Below are positions 19,843 through 29,453 of a stretch of DNA of 64,000 nt, piece after piece. The notes below the pieces were generated by a model that saw nothing but the letters and a program-made list of their open reading frames with translations, searched no databases and was not told the origin of the DNA. The first letter of the stretch is position 1, and the number at the start of each line of letters is the position of its first letter. Source of the stretch: Phycisphaerales bacterium (GTDB lineage: Bacteria > Planctomycetota > Phycisphaerae > Sedimentisphaerales > Anaerobacaceae); assembly GCA_030602885.1 (NCBI GenBank), contig JAUVYV010000020.1:1-64000 (forward strand), given 5' to 3'. Made by a program: the position numbers and the translations under genes.

Positions 19843-20985
19843 ATGGCTTATCCCTCTGTGGACCAGTTACAGAAAGTGCTGACGGAATCAGTTTTTAGTT
19901 ATGCGAAAGACTCTAAGAAAGCAGCGGGGCGTGCTCTTGGCATGCTTGTCGAGGTGGTGACATTTTACCTATTGACGGCGTGGGGACTGGAAAAGTACAT
20001 TGCTATTGAACGGAGGTTGCCGGAATATAGCAATGAGGATATAACCCATAATGTTGAGTACTCCCTTCACCCGAGCACTTTAGTTGCTCGTCTCAAATTC
20101 GGGATAACAGAACTTCCTATTTCCGTTGCCAAAATAGCAAAGGCGTTGCTCGGTGCAGGTAAGATTAAGGACATGGAGACCCGTAAGAGCCACCAGTTGC
20201 TCTCATCTCAGCTTATTTTGCGAAATGCTTGTACGATTGCTGAAACCGGAGATAGCTTATTGGTGGCATCACTTGAGGATTTCACAGGGACTGCAATGAC
20301 TGTGGCTGTACATCGGCTTCACTGTCATCCATACGCAATTGCCGAGTGTAAGCGTGTAGGGGTTGAAGAAGGCACAAAAAAGGGGCCTCAGACAATTGAG
20401 AAGGCGAAGCAAGGAGCGTATGTTGCTCGTACGATATCGTCATTGCAGAGGATTCGCCTCGCAACAGGAGAGATTGGTGGCGTAATTCACCGCGCCGATG
20501 GTACGTTGCAGTTTAAGATGTACGGAGAGTTCTTGGAGGAGGTAATTGCATCGGATGATAAAGACCTCTTAGAACATTTTATCCTCACGGTAGGTGTTGT
20601 GAGCAATCACGGCAACTGGTTCACATCCGATGACCACAATAAGGAACTGAAGGTTCTCGCTCAATCATATGACTGGTTGCTTTTCTTGACAGATAAGGGA
20701 CTTGGCGACTTTGTTACAGACTTAATCACCGCGCCATCGAAAGAATTTGAGCCAGTGCGTGATGCATTTCTTGTAAGTTATACGGGCAAGAGTGGCTCAA
20801 ATCAGTTCACAAAGGTTCAGATGAACCTGAAAGCAGACTTGCTTTTGCAGAAGTACTTCCAAGATAATTTTGATAGGATACAGTCTTGGTTCAATATAAT
20901 ATCACCGGAAGGTAAAGACCTAAAATCTTTGCACGATGAACTTCATAATCTCACGCAAAAGGACTGGAGCAAAATTCACGAATGA
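19843..20985 (+). CDS. Putative type II restriction endonuclease (PD-(D/E)XK-like)
   Basis: 380-aa ORF with D-x(21)-E-C-K (EDFTG...YAIAECKRVGVEEG); overlaps the methyltransferase gene by 4 bp (ATGA). Confidence 0.6.
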   Translation: MAYPSVDQLQKVLTESVFSYAKDSKKAAGRALGMLVEVVTFYLLTAWGLEKYIAIERRLPEYSNEDITHNVEYSLHPSTLVARLKFGITELPISVAKIAKALLGAGKIKDMETRKSHQLLSSQLILRNACTIAETGDSLLVASLEDFTGTAMTVAVHRLHCHPYAIAECKRVGVEEGTKKGPQTIEKAKQGAYVARTISSLQRIRLATGEIGGVIHRADGTLQFKMYGEFLEEVIASDDKDLLEHFILTVGVVSNHGNWFTSDDHNKELKVLAQSYDWLLFLTDKGLGDFVTDLITAPSKEFEPVRDAFLVSYTGKSGSNQFTKVQMNLKADLLLQKYFQDNFDRIQSWFNIISPEGKDLKSLHDELHNLTQKDWSKIHE

Positions 20986-21584
20986 CAGCGGGCAGAACAA
21001 TTAATTCGAAGAGCTGGGATTGGGGAACACCTAAGAAATATGTGAATGCAGTTCGTAGGGTTTTCGGTGGTAATATCGACTTGGATCCGTGCTCAAATGA
21101 GTACTCAATTGTCGGTGCAAAGACAGAGTATCGCTTGCCGGAGCATGATGGCTTAGCGGAATCATGGGATTACCGCACAATCTATGTCAATCCTCCGTAC
21201 GGTTCAGACAAAGAACACGGGACAAACATAAGACGCTGGCTGTACCGGTGTGCAGAGGCTCATATGAAATACGGTTCCGAGGTACTTGCTCTTGTCCCGG
21301 TCGCCACCAATACAGGGCATTGGAAGAACTATGTATGGACACAAGCCACGGCTGTATGCTTCCTTTACGATACGCGACTACGTTTCTTAGTGAACGGAGA
21401 GGACGAAGGGAAGGGGGCTCCAATGTCTTGTGCTATGATCTACTGGGGTGAGAACTATGATAAGTTCTTCAGTGTATTCCTAGAATTTGGTGCGGTTACT
21501 GACCTCCGTCCACTTCGTGGTCACCGGATTGGGAAACACAGTAAGTTAGTGACGCTGTCGCTCTTTGGGCAAGGCCACGAATAG
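20982..21584 (+). CDS. DNA N6-adenine methyltransferase, phage Dam-like family
   Basis: SWDWGTPKKYVNAVRRVFGGNIDLDPCSN ... IYVNPPYG (NPPY motif IV). Confidence 0.85.
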   Translation: MTAGRTINSKSWDWGTPKKYVNAVRRVFGGNIDLDPCSNEYSIVGAKTEYRLPEHDGLAESWDYRTIYVNPPYGSDKEHGTNIRRWLYRCAEAHMKYGSEVLALVPVATNTGHWKNYVWTQATAVCFLYDTRLRFLVNGEDEGKGAPMSCAMIYWGENYDKFFSVFLEFGAVTDLRPLRGHRIGKHSKLVTLSLFGQGHE

Positions 21585-21942
21585 ACTGCGTTCACGTACA
21601 TCATTGTTAGTGTATATGGCATTTACTTTGCATCGTCATCAAACAGGCAATGTTGAGGGGCGAAGGTGTGATTCTCTCAAAAAGCCGCTTTCGGCCTTTA
21701 AGCTGCAATATACCGTCAAACAGCAAAATAAGGCAAGGGTTTTATTGCCAAATCGGCAATCGGCCATCATTAGAACTATGTAGTACAAGCTTCGGAGGAG
21801 GGGGATGAGATTTAATATTTTCGATTTACGATTTGATATTGAGAGATTGAGGCGTGCCAGGGCACGCACTTATTCTGCGGACCCCTCGACAGGCTCGGGG
21901 TGACAACGAAGCGTCGCGGGGATGATCCTCTGTAGGGCGGGG

Positions 21943-23247
21943 TTATTTTGTTGTTTTCATGTTGGCGCCGAGGGTGGTCATCAGCTCGACGAAGTCGGGG
22001 AAGGTGACGTTCATTGCCTCGGCGGTGTCGATGGTGCAGTCGCCGATGGCCAAGCCTGCCAGAGAAAGGGCCATTACTATACGGTGGTCGGAACGGCCAT
22101 CCAGAAGGAAACCCCCAGTGAAACTGGGGGCTAAATATTCAGGGGCACGGGCGCCTTGTATGATGAGGCCGTCGGGGAGTTCTTCGGAATCGATATTCAT
22201 CTTTTTGAGTTCGGCGGCCATGCAGGCGATACGGTCGGTCTCTTTGGTTCTGGCCTGGGGGACGTTTACCAATCGAGTCTCGCCTTCGGCGAAGGCGGCG
22301 GTGACGGCCATGGCGGGCAGGGCGTCGGGGGTGGCGTTCATATCGATTTCGACACCGGTAAGCTGGGCGGCCTTGATGACGACCGAATCGGGGTTGACGG
22401 TGATGTCGGCGCCCATTTTGCGGAGGTAATCGACAACGGCCTTGTCGGGCTGGCTGTCGGCGAAGTCGAGGCCGGTAAGTATCACCTCGTCGGCGATAAG
22501 GGCTGCTGCGCAGAGAAAGAAGGTTGCGCTGGAAAAGTCGGCGGGGATGGCGGCATCAAAGGCGCCGTAGTGCTGGGCGCCTTTGATTTTGAAATTTCTG
22601 AAATCGTTGTTTTCGTATTGGATGTTCTGTTTGTCGAGCCAGTCGAGTGTCATTTGCACGTAGCCGGGCTCGTTGAGCAAGGTGACATCGATTTCGGTAT
22701 CGTCCTGTGCAAGCGGAGTGCAGAGCAGCAGGGATGAGAGGTACTGGCTGGTGGAGGCGGCGATGGTGGTCTTTCCGCCTTTGATTTGGCCTGTGACGGT
22801 AACAGGGGGTTTGCCGTTGTTTTTGATGCTGGTGCACTTTGCGCCGAGGTCCTGGAGCGAGCTCATGAGTGGGCCGACGGAGCGGGTCTGTATTTGCTCG
22901 TCGCCTATGAAGGCGGTGCTTTGGCCCGGGGATGCGAGGGCAGCCGAGCCCATTGCGATGCGAAGGGTGGTTCCTGAGTTGCCGACGTCGATGGTTTCCG
23001 CCGGCGGCTTTATCTTTCCGCCTGTGCCTGTGACCAGCCATGCCTTTGGAACGGAGGTATCGATTTCTGCACCGAGGGCTTTGTAGCAGCGAACGGCCGA
23101 GAGGGTATCGCTGGAAGCGAGTGGGACACGGATGGTGCTTTGGCCTTCGGCAAGCGAGGCGATAGCAATGGCGCGGATGGTGTGGGACTTCGAGCCGGGG
23201 ATGGCGACTTTGCCTTTCAAACGTGATTTTGCGACAACGAGCTTCAT
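21943..23247 (-). CDS. aroA: 3-phosphoshikimate 1-carboxyvinyltransferase (EPSP synthase)
   Basis: KLVVAKSRLKGKVAIPGSKSHTIRAIAIASLAEG, VGNSGTTLRI, DHRIVMALSLAGL; start placed at MKLVVAK rather than the longer ORF. Confidence 0.93.
   Translation of the reverse strand: MKLVVAKSRLKGKVAIPGSKSHTIRAIAIASLAEGQSTIRVPLASSDTLSAVRCYKALGAEIDTSVPKAWLVTGTGGKIKPPAETIDVGNSGTTLRIAMGSAALASPGQSTAFIGDEQIQTRSVGPLMSSLQDLGAKCTSIKNNGKPPVTVTGQIKGGKTTIAASTSQYLSSLLLCTPLAQDDTEIDVTLLNEPGYVQMTLDWLDKQNIQYENNDFRNFKIKGAQHYGAFDAAIPADFSSATFFLCAAALIADEVILTGLDFADSQPDKAVVDYLRKMGADITVNPDSVVIKAAQLTGVEIDMNATPDALPAMAVTAAFAEGETRLVNVPQARTKETDRIACMAAELKKMNIDSEELPDGLIIQGARAPEYLAPSFTGGFLLDGRSDHRIVMALSLAGLAIGDCTIDTAEAMNVTFPDFVELMTTLGANMKTTK
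22108..22139. repeat. Palindromic element located in frame inside aroA (gaaacccccagtgaaactgggggctaaatatt)
   Basis: Same hairpin consensus as the 3852-4280 array and 4550-4577; encodes about 10 residues (YLAPSFTGGF) on the minus strand. Confidence 0.85.
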
Positions 23248-23367
23248 AGCGGGCGGTATTTTAAGGGGAAATGGTCGTTTTGTCGTGATAAAAATGTGGC
23301 TGTGTACATGGGGCCGTGCGCGGGCGGTGATTGGCATCTGACGTGCGTGGTCTGTGGAAATACAAAC

Positions 23368-23396
23368 CCGCCGGCCGATTTGGAATCGGCCGGCGG
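23368..23396 (-). terminator. Terminator-like hairpin downstream of lipoprotein gene
   Basis: CCGCCGGCCGATT-TGG-AATCGGCCGGCGG followed on the minus strand by GTTTGT. Confidence 0.6.
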
Positions 23397-23417
23397 TTCG
23401 GTTCACCGTCTTAAAAT

Positions 23418-24116
23418 TTAGTTCCAGACCTTGACGCCGGGTGCGGCCTTGCCGTCGCTTGTTACTGCGCGAAGCATGAACTCGTACTCGCCCCAGTCCT
23501 GGTCAACCTTGAGCAGGATAAGGTTCTTGCCCTTGTTGAGCTTGACGGGGTAGATTTCCTGGTCGATTTCAGCGCCGCGATAGACATGCTCAGTGCCGAT
23601 GAGCTTGCCGTTGAGCCAGAGCTTGTATCCGTCGTCGGAACCGATACGGATTTCGACGTCCTTGTCGGCGTTGGCCTCGAGCCAGCAGGCACAGTAGCAG
23701 AGGACGTCTTCCTGGTCATAATCGAGTCCGAGGTGCTCGACGGCAAAAAAGCTAATTTCCGTATAAGTTGACAGGTACTGCTGCCATTTAACGGTGGTGC
23801 CGTCGGGCTTGCTGACCTCCATTTCGTTGGTGGGCGTATAGCCAGCTTCGCCGCCGAGATAATCGACGTTGAAGCCCTTGTTGTCGGGTCTCTCACCGGG
23901 ATTGGGGAACGGGCCGACTATAAGCCAGTGTGTGATGAATCCCTCTTCGTCCATCCAGTTTGAGCTGAACTCGTAAGGGCCCGCTGTGGTGCCTGCCGCC
24001 TTTTCCATCGTGGGTTTTGCATCTGTCCTGGCCTGTTCTTCGCAGCCGGCGATGAAGGCACACATGGCCACGAGTGCCAATACAGAGATACAGATGCGGA
24101 ATTGACTTTTGCTCAT
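23418..24116 (-). CDS. Lipoprotein with PA14/jelly-roll-like domain
   Basis: Lipobox ...MCAFIAGCEE; DDGYKLWLNGKLIGT ... LNKGKNLILLKVDQ. Confidence 0.7.
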   Translation of the reverse strand: MSKSQFRICISVLALVAMCAFIAGCEEQARTDAKPTMEKAAGTTAGPYEFSSNWMDEEGFITHWLIVGPFPNPGERPDNKGFNVDYLGGEAGYTPTNEMEVSKPDGTTVKWQQYLSTYTEISFFAVEHLGLDYDQEDVLCYCACWLEANADKDVEIRIGSDDGYKLWLNGKLIGTEHVYRGAEIDQEIYPVKLNKGKNLILLKVDQDWGEYEFMLRAVTSDGKAAPGVKVWN

Positions 24117-24504
24117 AACACAACTCCTTTCAAAAAATTTGGACTACTATTTTTTTCGGCTCCGAACCGAAGGTTCCAAAAAGCCGGGAACATACCGGTC
24201 GCAGATTCTTCGGCCGGCCCTGGTCGGGTCTGGTTTAGCATAACCGCGGGCCTGCGACAAGGGTTTTTCTTTAGCGGTAAATTAACAGCCAAGCGGGGTT
24301 CGTGCAAGATTATTTCAGTGGTGGCGACAGTTTTTTGTGGAGCCGCGAGGGCCTGTGTGTAAAGTAGCGAACTTAGTGAAGAGGGGGAAGTTACAGCGTG
24401 GGTGAAGCGAGAGGGGGTTATTGGGCGGATTGTCGCCAGTTTGAGGCGAGGATTTTGAACAGTGTGGAGGTGTGCGGGGTCATAGTCGCATTTGCGGGTG
24501 AAAA

Positions 24505-26430
24505 TCACAGGTTGTTGGCATCGGTTTGAGGTTTGAACCAGTCGGTGGTCATTGTGAGGTGCTGCAGGAGAAGCTGCATGTCCGTTGCGTCGATATTGCC
24601 GTCGGCGTTGATGTCGCCGAGCAGATAGTCGTCCGGTTTTTCAATGTTGGTAAGAATGTTTTGGAGCATGACTTCTAAGTCTGTTGTATCAACGGTACCG
24701 TCGGCATTGAGGTCATACCATAGAATGTTTTCTCTGTCGTCTGCCGGGCCGACGTTCCAGGCGAGGGCGTAGGGTGGTGTCGGATTCGGCTGGGTCGCGT
24801 CGAAGATGTTATTGTATAAGATGACTATTTCGTATTCGGTGTAGTTCGGGTCGGCTGGGCGCCATATATGCTCGACGTTATCGACGGCGCTGTCACTGTA
24901 GTCGAGCAGATAATCTTTGTCGGGGTTGTTGGGGTCGATGGCCCAGCATTCGAGGCGGAGGTTTGCATTCATTTCAGGCAGCGGCTCAAAGGGGAAGGTG
25001 TGGGCGTAGTGTTTGTTCCAGCAGACGGTAGCAGTTATCATTTTGTCGGCAGGAACATCAATGGTTATTCTGTAAACGGCTTCGGGTTTTTCGTTTTTCT
25101 GTAACTGGTTAAGGTCCCAGCCGGTATTCGGGCAGACGCCGGGTTCGATTCGGCCCGCAATTAGCTGATTGTAAGCGCGTGCGGCATTTACCATACCGGC
25201 TCCCTGGACGTAGTCGAGCGGGACATCGTGGTCATCGTCTTTTGTGAGCAGTCCTTTGCGCCAGAAAGGCAGTTTCGCGGCTGAATTCAGGAGGATGGTT
25301 TTTATTACGGCGTTGCCGGCGCTTGGCGAGGCGGCGAGATTGAGGTTCGGGTCCTGGTTTGCCTTTTGGATGAGCAGTGCAGCGGTTCCTGCGACAACGG
25401 GCGTTGCGAAGCTCGACCAGTTTCCTGCCGGGACGTAGTTGTTTGGGTCGTTGTAGTCGGCGACGATGCAATTGCCCGGCGCTACGATATCGGGTTTGCA
25501 TCGTCCGTCTGCGGTGGGGCCCGCACTGGAGCGGTCGGGATAGGCCAGCGAGAAATGTGACAGGGTTGCAGCAAGGTCGGCGGCGTTTACAGAATCGACG
25601 ACTCCGACACCGATGACGTTTGCACCTGCGCCCGGGTACAGGACCGGGTCACAGGCCCTGCAGCCGTTGCCGATGCCTGCGACCACGGTAAGGGCGTATC
25701 GTTCGGCGAGGGACTCGATTCCCCTCGTCCACCAGTCGTCAAACGGGTTGCCTATTCCGGCGACAATTATGTCGGCGTCGGGTGGTGAGCCGGTGGAAAC
25801 ATTGTTTACGAGGAAGTGCCAGAACTCGTAAACGTCTATACGGGCCTGGGGTGCTGCGCCCTGGTAATAGAAACTGCCGAGCAGCTCATCGAATGCGTTT
25901 TTGTCGCTGCCTGCGAGAATAGAGCAGATGGCGGTAGAATGCGGTGATACGCCGGGCACGGTAAAGTTGTGGTCGTGAAAGTTGAGCAGTGCATCGGCGA
26001 AGCAGTTGTGGTAGGCGGCGGGGCGGTAGTCGTTTAGCGGTCGGCCATCGGCGTATGTCATGCTCCTGGCGATGACGGCAAAAGTGATACCGGTACCTGT
26101 AAGGTTGGGGTCGAGCTGCCTGAGCTGATATATGCCAGCGTAGTTGAGTGCTTGCGGCTGGAGCGGGTCTGCATCGGGCTGCCGGGCCATGGCGGCGCTG
26201 CTTAGCAGTACCGAAGCCACCGCGAGGCATGCCATAAAGCAAAAGCCAAGATTTTTGTCAGCAGTATGAACCAATCCCTTCCTCCGACAAAAAAGGACGA
26301 ATGCGTGCACCAGTCTTGTTTTGCATCGCCACAGCCTGCCATGTGGGCTCGACTTGCCCACTGAGTTTAGTTGTTCTACACTCATATGATACCATGAAAT
26401 GCACCCGTTTTCAAGCGAATTAGCGGCCAA
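24505..26430 (-). CDS. Secreted subtilase-like protein with C-terminal dockerin repeats; catalytic Asp apparently missing
   Basis: HSTAICSILAG, VVAGIGNGC, WSSFATPVVAGTAALL; dockerin DLNADGTVDTTDLEVMLQ and DINADGNIDATDMQLLLQ; expected D[ST]G replaced by ARS in FAVIARSMTY. Start codon uncertain. Confidence 0.8.
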   Translation of the reverse strand: MAANSLENGCISWYHMSVEQLNSVGKSSPHGRLWRCKTRLVHAFVLFCRRKGLVHTADKNLGFCFMACLAVASVLLSSAAMARQPDADPLQPQALNYAGIYQLRQLDPNLTGTGITFAVIARSMTYADGRPLNDYRPAAYHNCFADALLNFHDHNFTVPGVSPHSTAICSILAGSDKNAFDELLGSFYYQGAAPQARIDVYEFWHFLVNNVSTGSPPDADIIVAGIGNPFDDWWTRGIESLAERYALTVVAGIGNGCRACDPVLYPGAGANVIGVGVVDSVNAADLAATLSHFSLAYPDRSSAGPTADGRCKPDIVAPGNCIVADYNDPNNYVPAGNWSSFATPVVAGTAALLIQKANQDPNLNLAASPSAGNAVIKTILLNSAAKLPFWRKGLLTKDDDHDVPLDYVQGAGMVNAARAYNQLIAGRIEPGVCPNTGWDLNQLQKNEKPEAVYRITIDVPADKMITATVCWNKHYAHTFPFEPLPEMNANLRLECWAIDPNNPDKDYLLDYSDSAVDNVEHIWRPADPNYTEYEIVILYNNIFDATQPNPTPPYALAWNVGPADDRENILWYDLNADGTVDTTDLEVMLQNILTNIEKPDDYLLGDINADGNIDATDMQLLLQHLTMTTDWFKPQTDANNL

Positions 26431-26640
26431 GCGGCGTCTATTTAATTTATAGGCAATATTTCGGCAGTATCAAGGCCCTCGGTAAGCAAAATGAGCGAAA
26501 ATGGCCCGTTTGGGCGGAAAAATCCGGTGTGGGTCATCGGTTTAGCCCTGCCGGAGGTTATGGCTATCGGGACGCTGCTACTTCGTGTCTGCTTCAGGCC
26601 CGCCAGTGGCGGGTAAACATCGCCAGAACGCTTTGAAGAA

Positions 26641-26685
26641 TTAGGGCGAGAGAGTTGTCGTTAAATTCGTGAATAGTGAATTGAG
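26641..26685. repeat. Inverted copy of the dispersed repeat at 3539-3585
   Basis: ttagggcgagagagttgtcgttaaattcgtgaatagtgaattgag. Confidence 0.7.
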
Positions 26686-26694
26686 CCGTGAATT

Positions 26695-26722
26695 AAATGT
26701 TGTAGTTTTTGACCGGAAGGGT
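26695..26722 (+). repeat. 28-bp direct repeat, copy 1 (aaatgttgtagtttttgaccggaagggt)
   Basis: Identical to 26911-26938. Confidence 0.9.
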
Positions 26723-26910
26723 GCCTCGCCGGCAGGCGTAGTATTTAGTATGTAGTATTTAGTATTAGCGATCAGCGACTAAAGACTAGCGACTAATCGC
26801 GAGAGAGTCGCCATTGAAGTCGTTAATGGAGAAAAATCGGCATTTCTGAGTCAACATCGCCGTTGGGATAGACGCTCTATTCTTATAAAGGACTTTCTTT
26901 TCGCGAAATA

Positions 26911-26938
26911 AATGTTGTAGTTTTTGACCGGAAGGGTA
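26911..26938 (+). repeat. 28-bp direct repeat, copy 2
   Basis: Identical to 26695-26722. Confidence 0.9.
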
Positions 26939-27071
26939 TAATTTCAAATCAGCTAACAACGAGGGCTTGAAACTGGGCGGACAGTTAATTGATTATTTAC
27001 GATTTACTATTGATTATTGGTATTTTGCCGAAAGCGCTGGCAGTGATGAAAATTCGAAAGGAGATTGTGTC

Positions 27072-27374
27072 GTGGCAAAGGAAAAACAAGAGATAATTGA
27101 CGAGATCACAACTCATATACAAAAATGTGGCGGAAACTACAGTACTTGGTATGTGGGTATTAGTAAAGATGCAAAAGATAGACTGTTCAATGAACATGAT
27201 ATCAGAGAAAAGAAAGATGCATGGATTTTTAGGACAGCTGGCTCATCTCGAGTTGCTAGAGACATTGAAGAATATTTTGTAAATACACTAGGCACAGATG
27301 GCGGTACAGGTGGTGGAGATAATACTACAGATATGGTTTATGCTTATAAGAAGGCTGCACATACCAATCCTTAG
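27072..27374 (+). CDS. Small GIY-YIG-like hypothetical protein
   Basis: GTG start; STWYVGISKDAKDRLFNEH ... ARDIEEYFVNTLGTDGGTGGGDNTTDMVYAYK. Confidence 0.6.
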   Translation: MAKEKQEIIDEITTHIQKCGGNYSTWYVGISKDAKDRLFNEHDIREKKDAWIFRTAGSSRVARDIEEYFVNTLGTDGGTGGGDNTTDMVYAYKKAAHTNP

Positions 27375-27424
27375 CAGATTTAATCTGGAGTGGTTATGCT
27401 CTATAAAAAACCGTTAATAGTAAT

Positions 27425-28882
27425 ATGGAAACAAATTTATTAAAACATATCCCTAATTTCTCTTCAACTAGCTTTTGGATTAGCCCAAAAGGTGCTATAG
27501 GGGCATTGGTAATTGGTGTTACAGTTGCTGGGGGCCTCATTACACTAGGTTGCATACCATCAGTACCTTTATGGAATATAATTACGATTATCAGCCTTAT
27601 AAGTCTTTCTGTTCTAACATGGCTACTTATAACACAAATCTATCTTCGGACTGGAAAAGGGACCAAAATCGGTCTTGCTTATGATGGCTTTTCTATTGAA
27701 CGTAAGGATTGGAACCGAACCCGTGATACATTACGTGATTTGTTTAACAATGGAAAAATTGGAAATCAAGTGTGTCTTCGGTTTGTTCCCGTCAGAACAA
27801 CAAAGATAGATCAATGTGCCAAGAATTACATGAAACGCTACGGTTTAACGATTCTCGTGGGCATACAGGAATCACCTCAAATAAATAAAAAGAATCCTAA
27901 ACATGACCAGCATCCTTTTTTCCCTGAGATTTGTGTTAGACTTACAAAGAAGGTAGAAAAACAATTTGTTGAAACTAACTTAAAACATACCATTCAAATC
28001 ATTATGCAACGCACGAAAACGATCAAAACTCTTTCCAATGTTGTAGAAGCTCGTGCACATAATCTACATGATATGATGCTCCTTTTGATAGCAGCATTAT
28101 GTTATCGTGAGGGAAAATATGAGGATTGTGCCGCAATTTCGCGATATCTCGAACAATCACTTTCTTTAATAATGAGGCCGGATCAGGAACCTCGAAACCG
28201 AATAAGATTATTGGCTATGGAAAGCTACTTGCGACCAGCAGAGGTTCCTATTCTCAATCTCCCACCATATGATAAACTTATGGAGATACGTAATTTTGCA
28301 GAAACCGCCTTAGATTATTTTCAAGATTCATATCTTGTCCCTCTTAGTTTGGCCAGAATCCGATTTTTAACGGGTGATACTGATGGAGCCATTGAACTAA
28401 CAGATCAGTACAAGGCTAAAATTGAGAAACTTCAGAATGCTGGGCGAGAGATTACCGATAGAGCTTTGGTGGTTTGTTTCCTTAATTCAGGCTTTCTTGA
28501 GTTTATCCAGGGTCATTGGGTAAATGCTTACAATGACTATTGTGACATGTTAGCCGTTGATGAGTATCGCAATGAAAATTGGGAAGGAATTATCGAATTT
28601 ATTGACTATGTTGAAACATTGGATCGCTATGAAGGTATCTGCTATCTTCAAACACTTTATAGATTAATTGCAGACCAATCTGTCCCAGCTGAACTTCGGG
28701 CAGCGGCGCAAAATTGGGTTAATCAAGACGATTCACGCGAGGAACTCAGGACTTTAATATCACACAATTATCCTTCATTAGCTAAAAAATCTGAAGAGAG
28801 AGTCGGAACACGCGAACAACAGAGAAAAACGAAACAAAGAAGCAAACGAAAAAACAAGGGGCGAAAGAAGAAGAGAAGATAG
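27425..28882 (+). CDS. Two-TM membrane protein with TPR-like cytosolic domain and highly basic C-terminal tail
   Basis: Two N-terminal TM segments; helical repeats; tail REQQRKTKQRSKRKNKGRKKKRR. Confidence 0.65.
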   Translation: METNLLKHIPNFSSTSFWISPKGAIGALVIGVTVAGGLITLGCIPSVPLWNIITIISLISLSVLTWLLITQIYLRTGKGTKIGLAYDGFSIERKDWNRTRDTLRDLFNNGKIGNQVCLRFVPVRTTKIDQCAKNYMKRYGLTILVGIQESPQINKKNPKHDQHPFFPEICVRLTKKVEKQFVETNLKHTIQIIMQRTKTIKTLSNVVEARAHNLHDMMLLLIAALCYREGKYEDCAAISRYLEQSLSLIMRPDQEPRNRIRLLAMESYLRPAEVPILNLPPYDKLMEIRNFAETALDYFQDSYLVPLSLARIRFLTGDTDGAIELTDQYKAKIEKLQNAGREITDRALVVCFLNSGFLEFIQGHWVNAYNDYCDMLAVDEYRNENWEGIIEFIDYVETLDRYEGICYLQTLYRLIADQSVPAELRAAAQNWVNQDDSREELRTLISHNYPSLAKKSEERVGTREQQRKTKQRSKRKNKGRKKKRR

Positions 28883-29453
28883 AACCCGTCAGCGATGGCT
28901 CTTTGGGCATATTTCCTGCTTTTTTCCCCTCAAAATCAGTTGACATTGTGGCAACTCTCTCGCCCTAAGTTTCTTCTGAGAATTCAGGCCAAAGCGGGCT
29001 GGCGAGGCACGCCCACGAGACGCCAAATTCAAGCCACGAACGACGAATTGCCCCCTATTTCTTTTTCAGGCCCAGGTCGTGGGCCTTTCGGTGGGTGGCG
29101 GACAAGGAAGTGAGAAGTGATCCTCTGTAGCGGGCCAAGTGAGCAGCACTATAGGACAAGGAAGTGAGAAGTAAGGAGGGCGGGCAAGGTGGATATTTGT
29201 TGACGGGCGGGAAGTTTTTGGGTAGTATTATACTCTTCCTTCTAATAGTGATGCCGTTTTCATTATAGCCCAATACGATGCAGCTATGAAACAATACAGG
29301 GATAAACATTATGGCTATGATGATATGGAAGAAGAAGATCGGTGGTTTACAAGTAACTGATCAACACAAGGGTAATTAAAGATGTTCGGCCATATTCGTT
29401 TTTCGTGGACAGGTTAAGAAATACAAGTCATTTTCAAGCAAGGAGAAACAGCT

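Noticed and set aside
22156-22737. 193-aa + strand Gly/Asp-rich ORF opposite aroA
   Set aside because: Antisense shadow of aroA codon bias.
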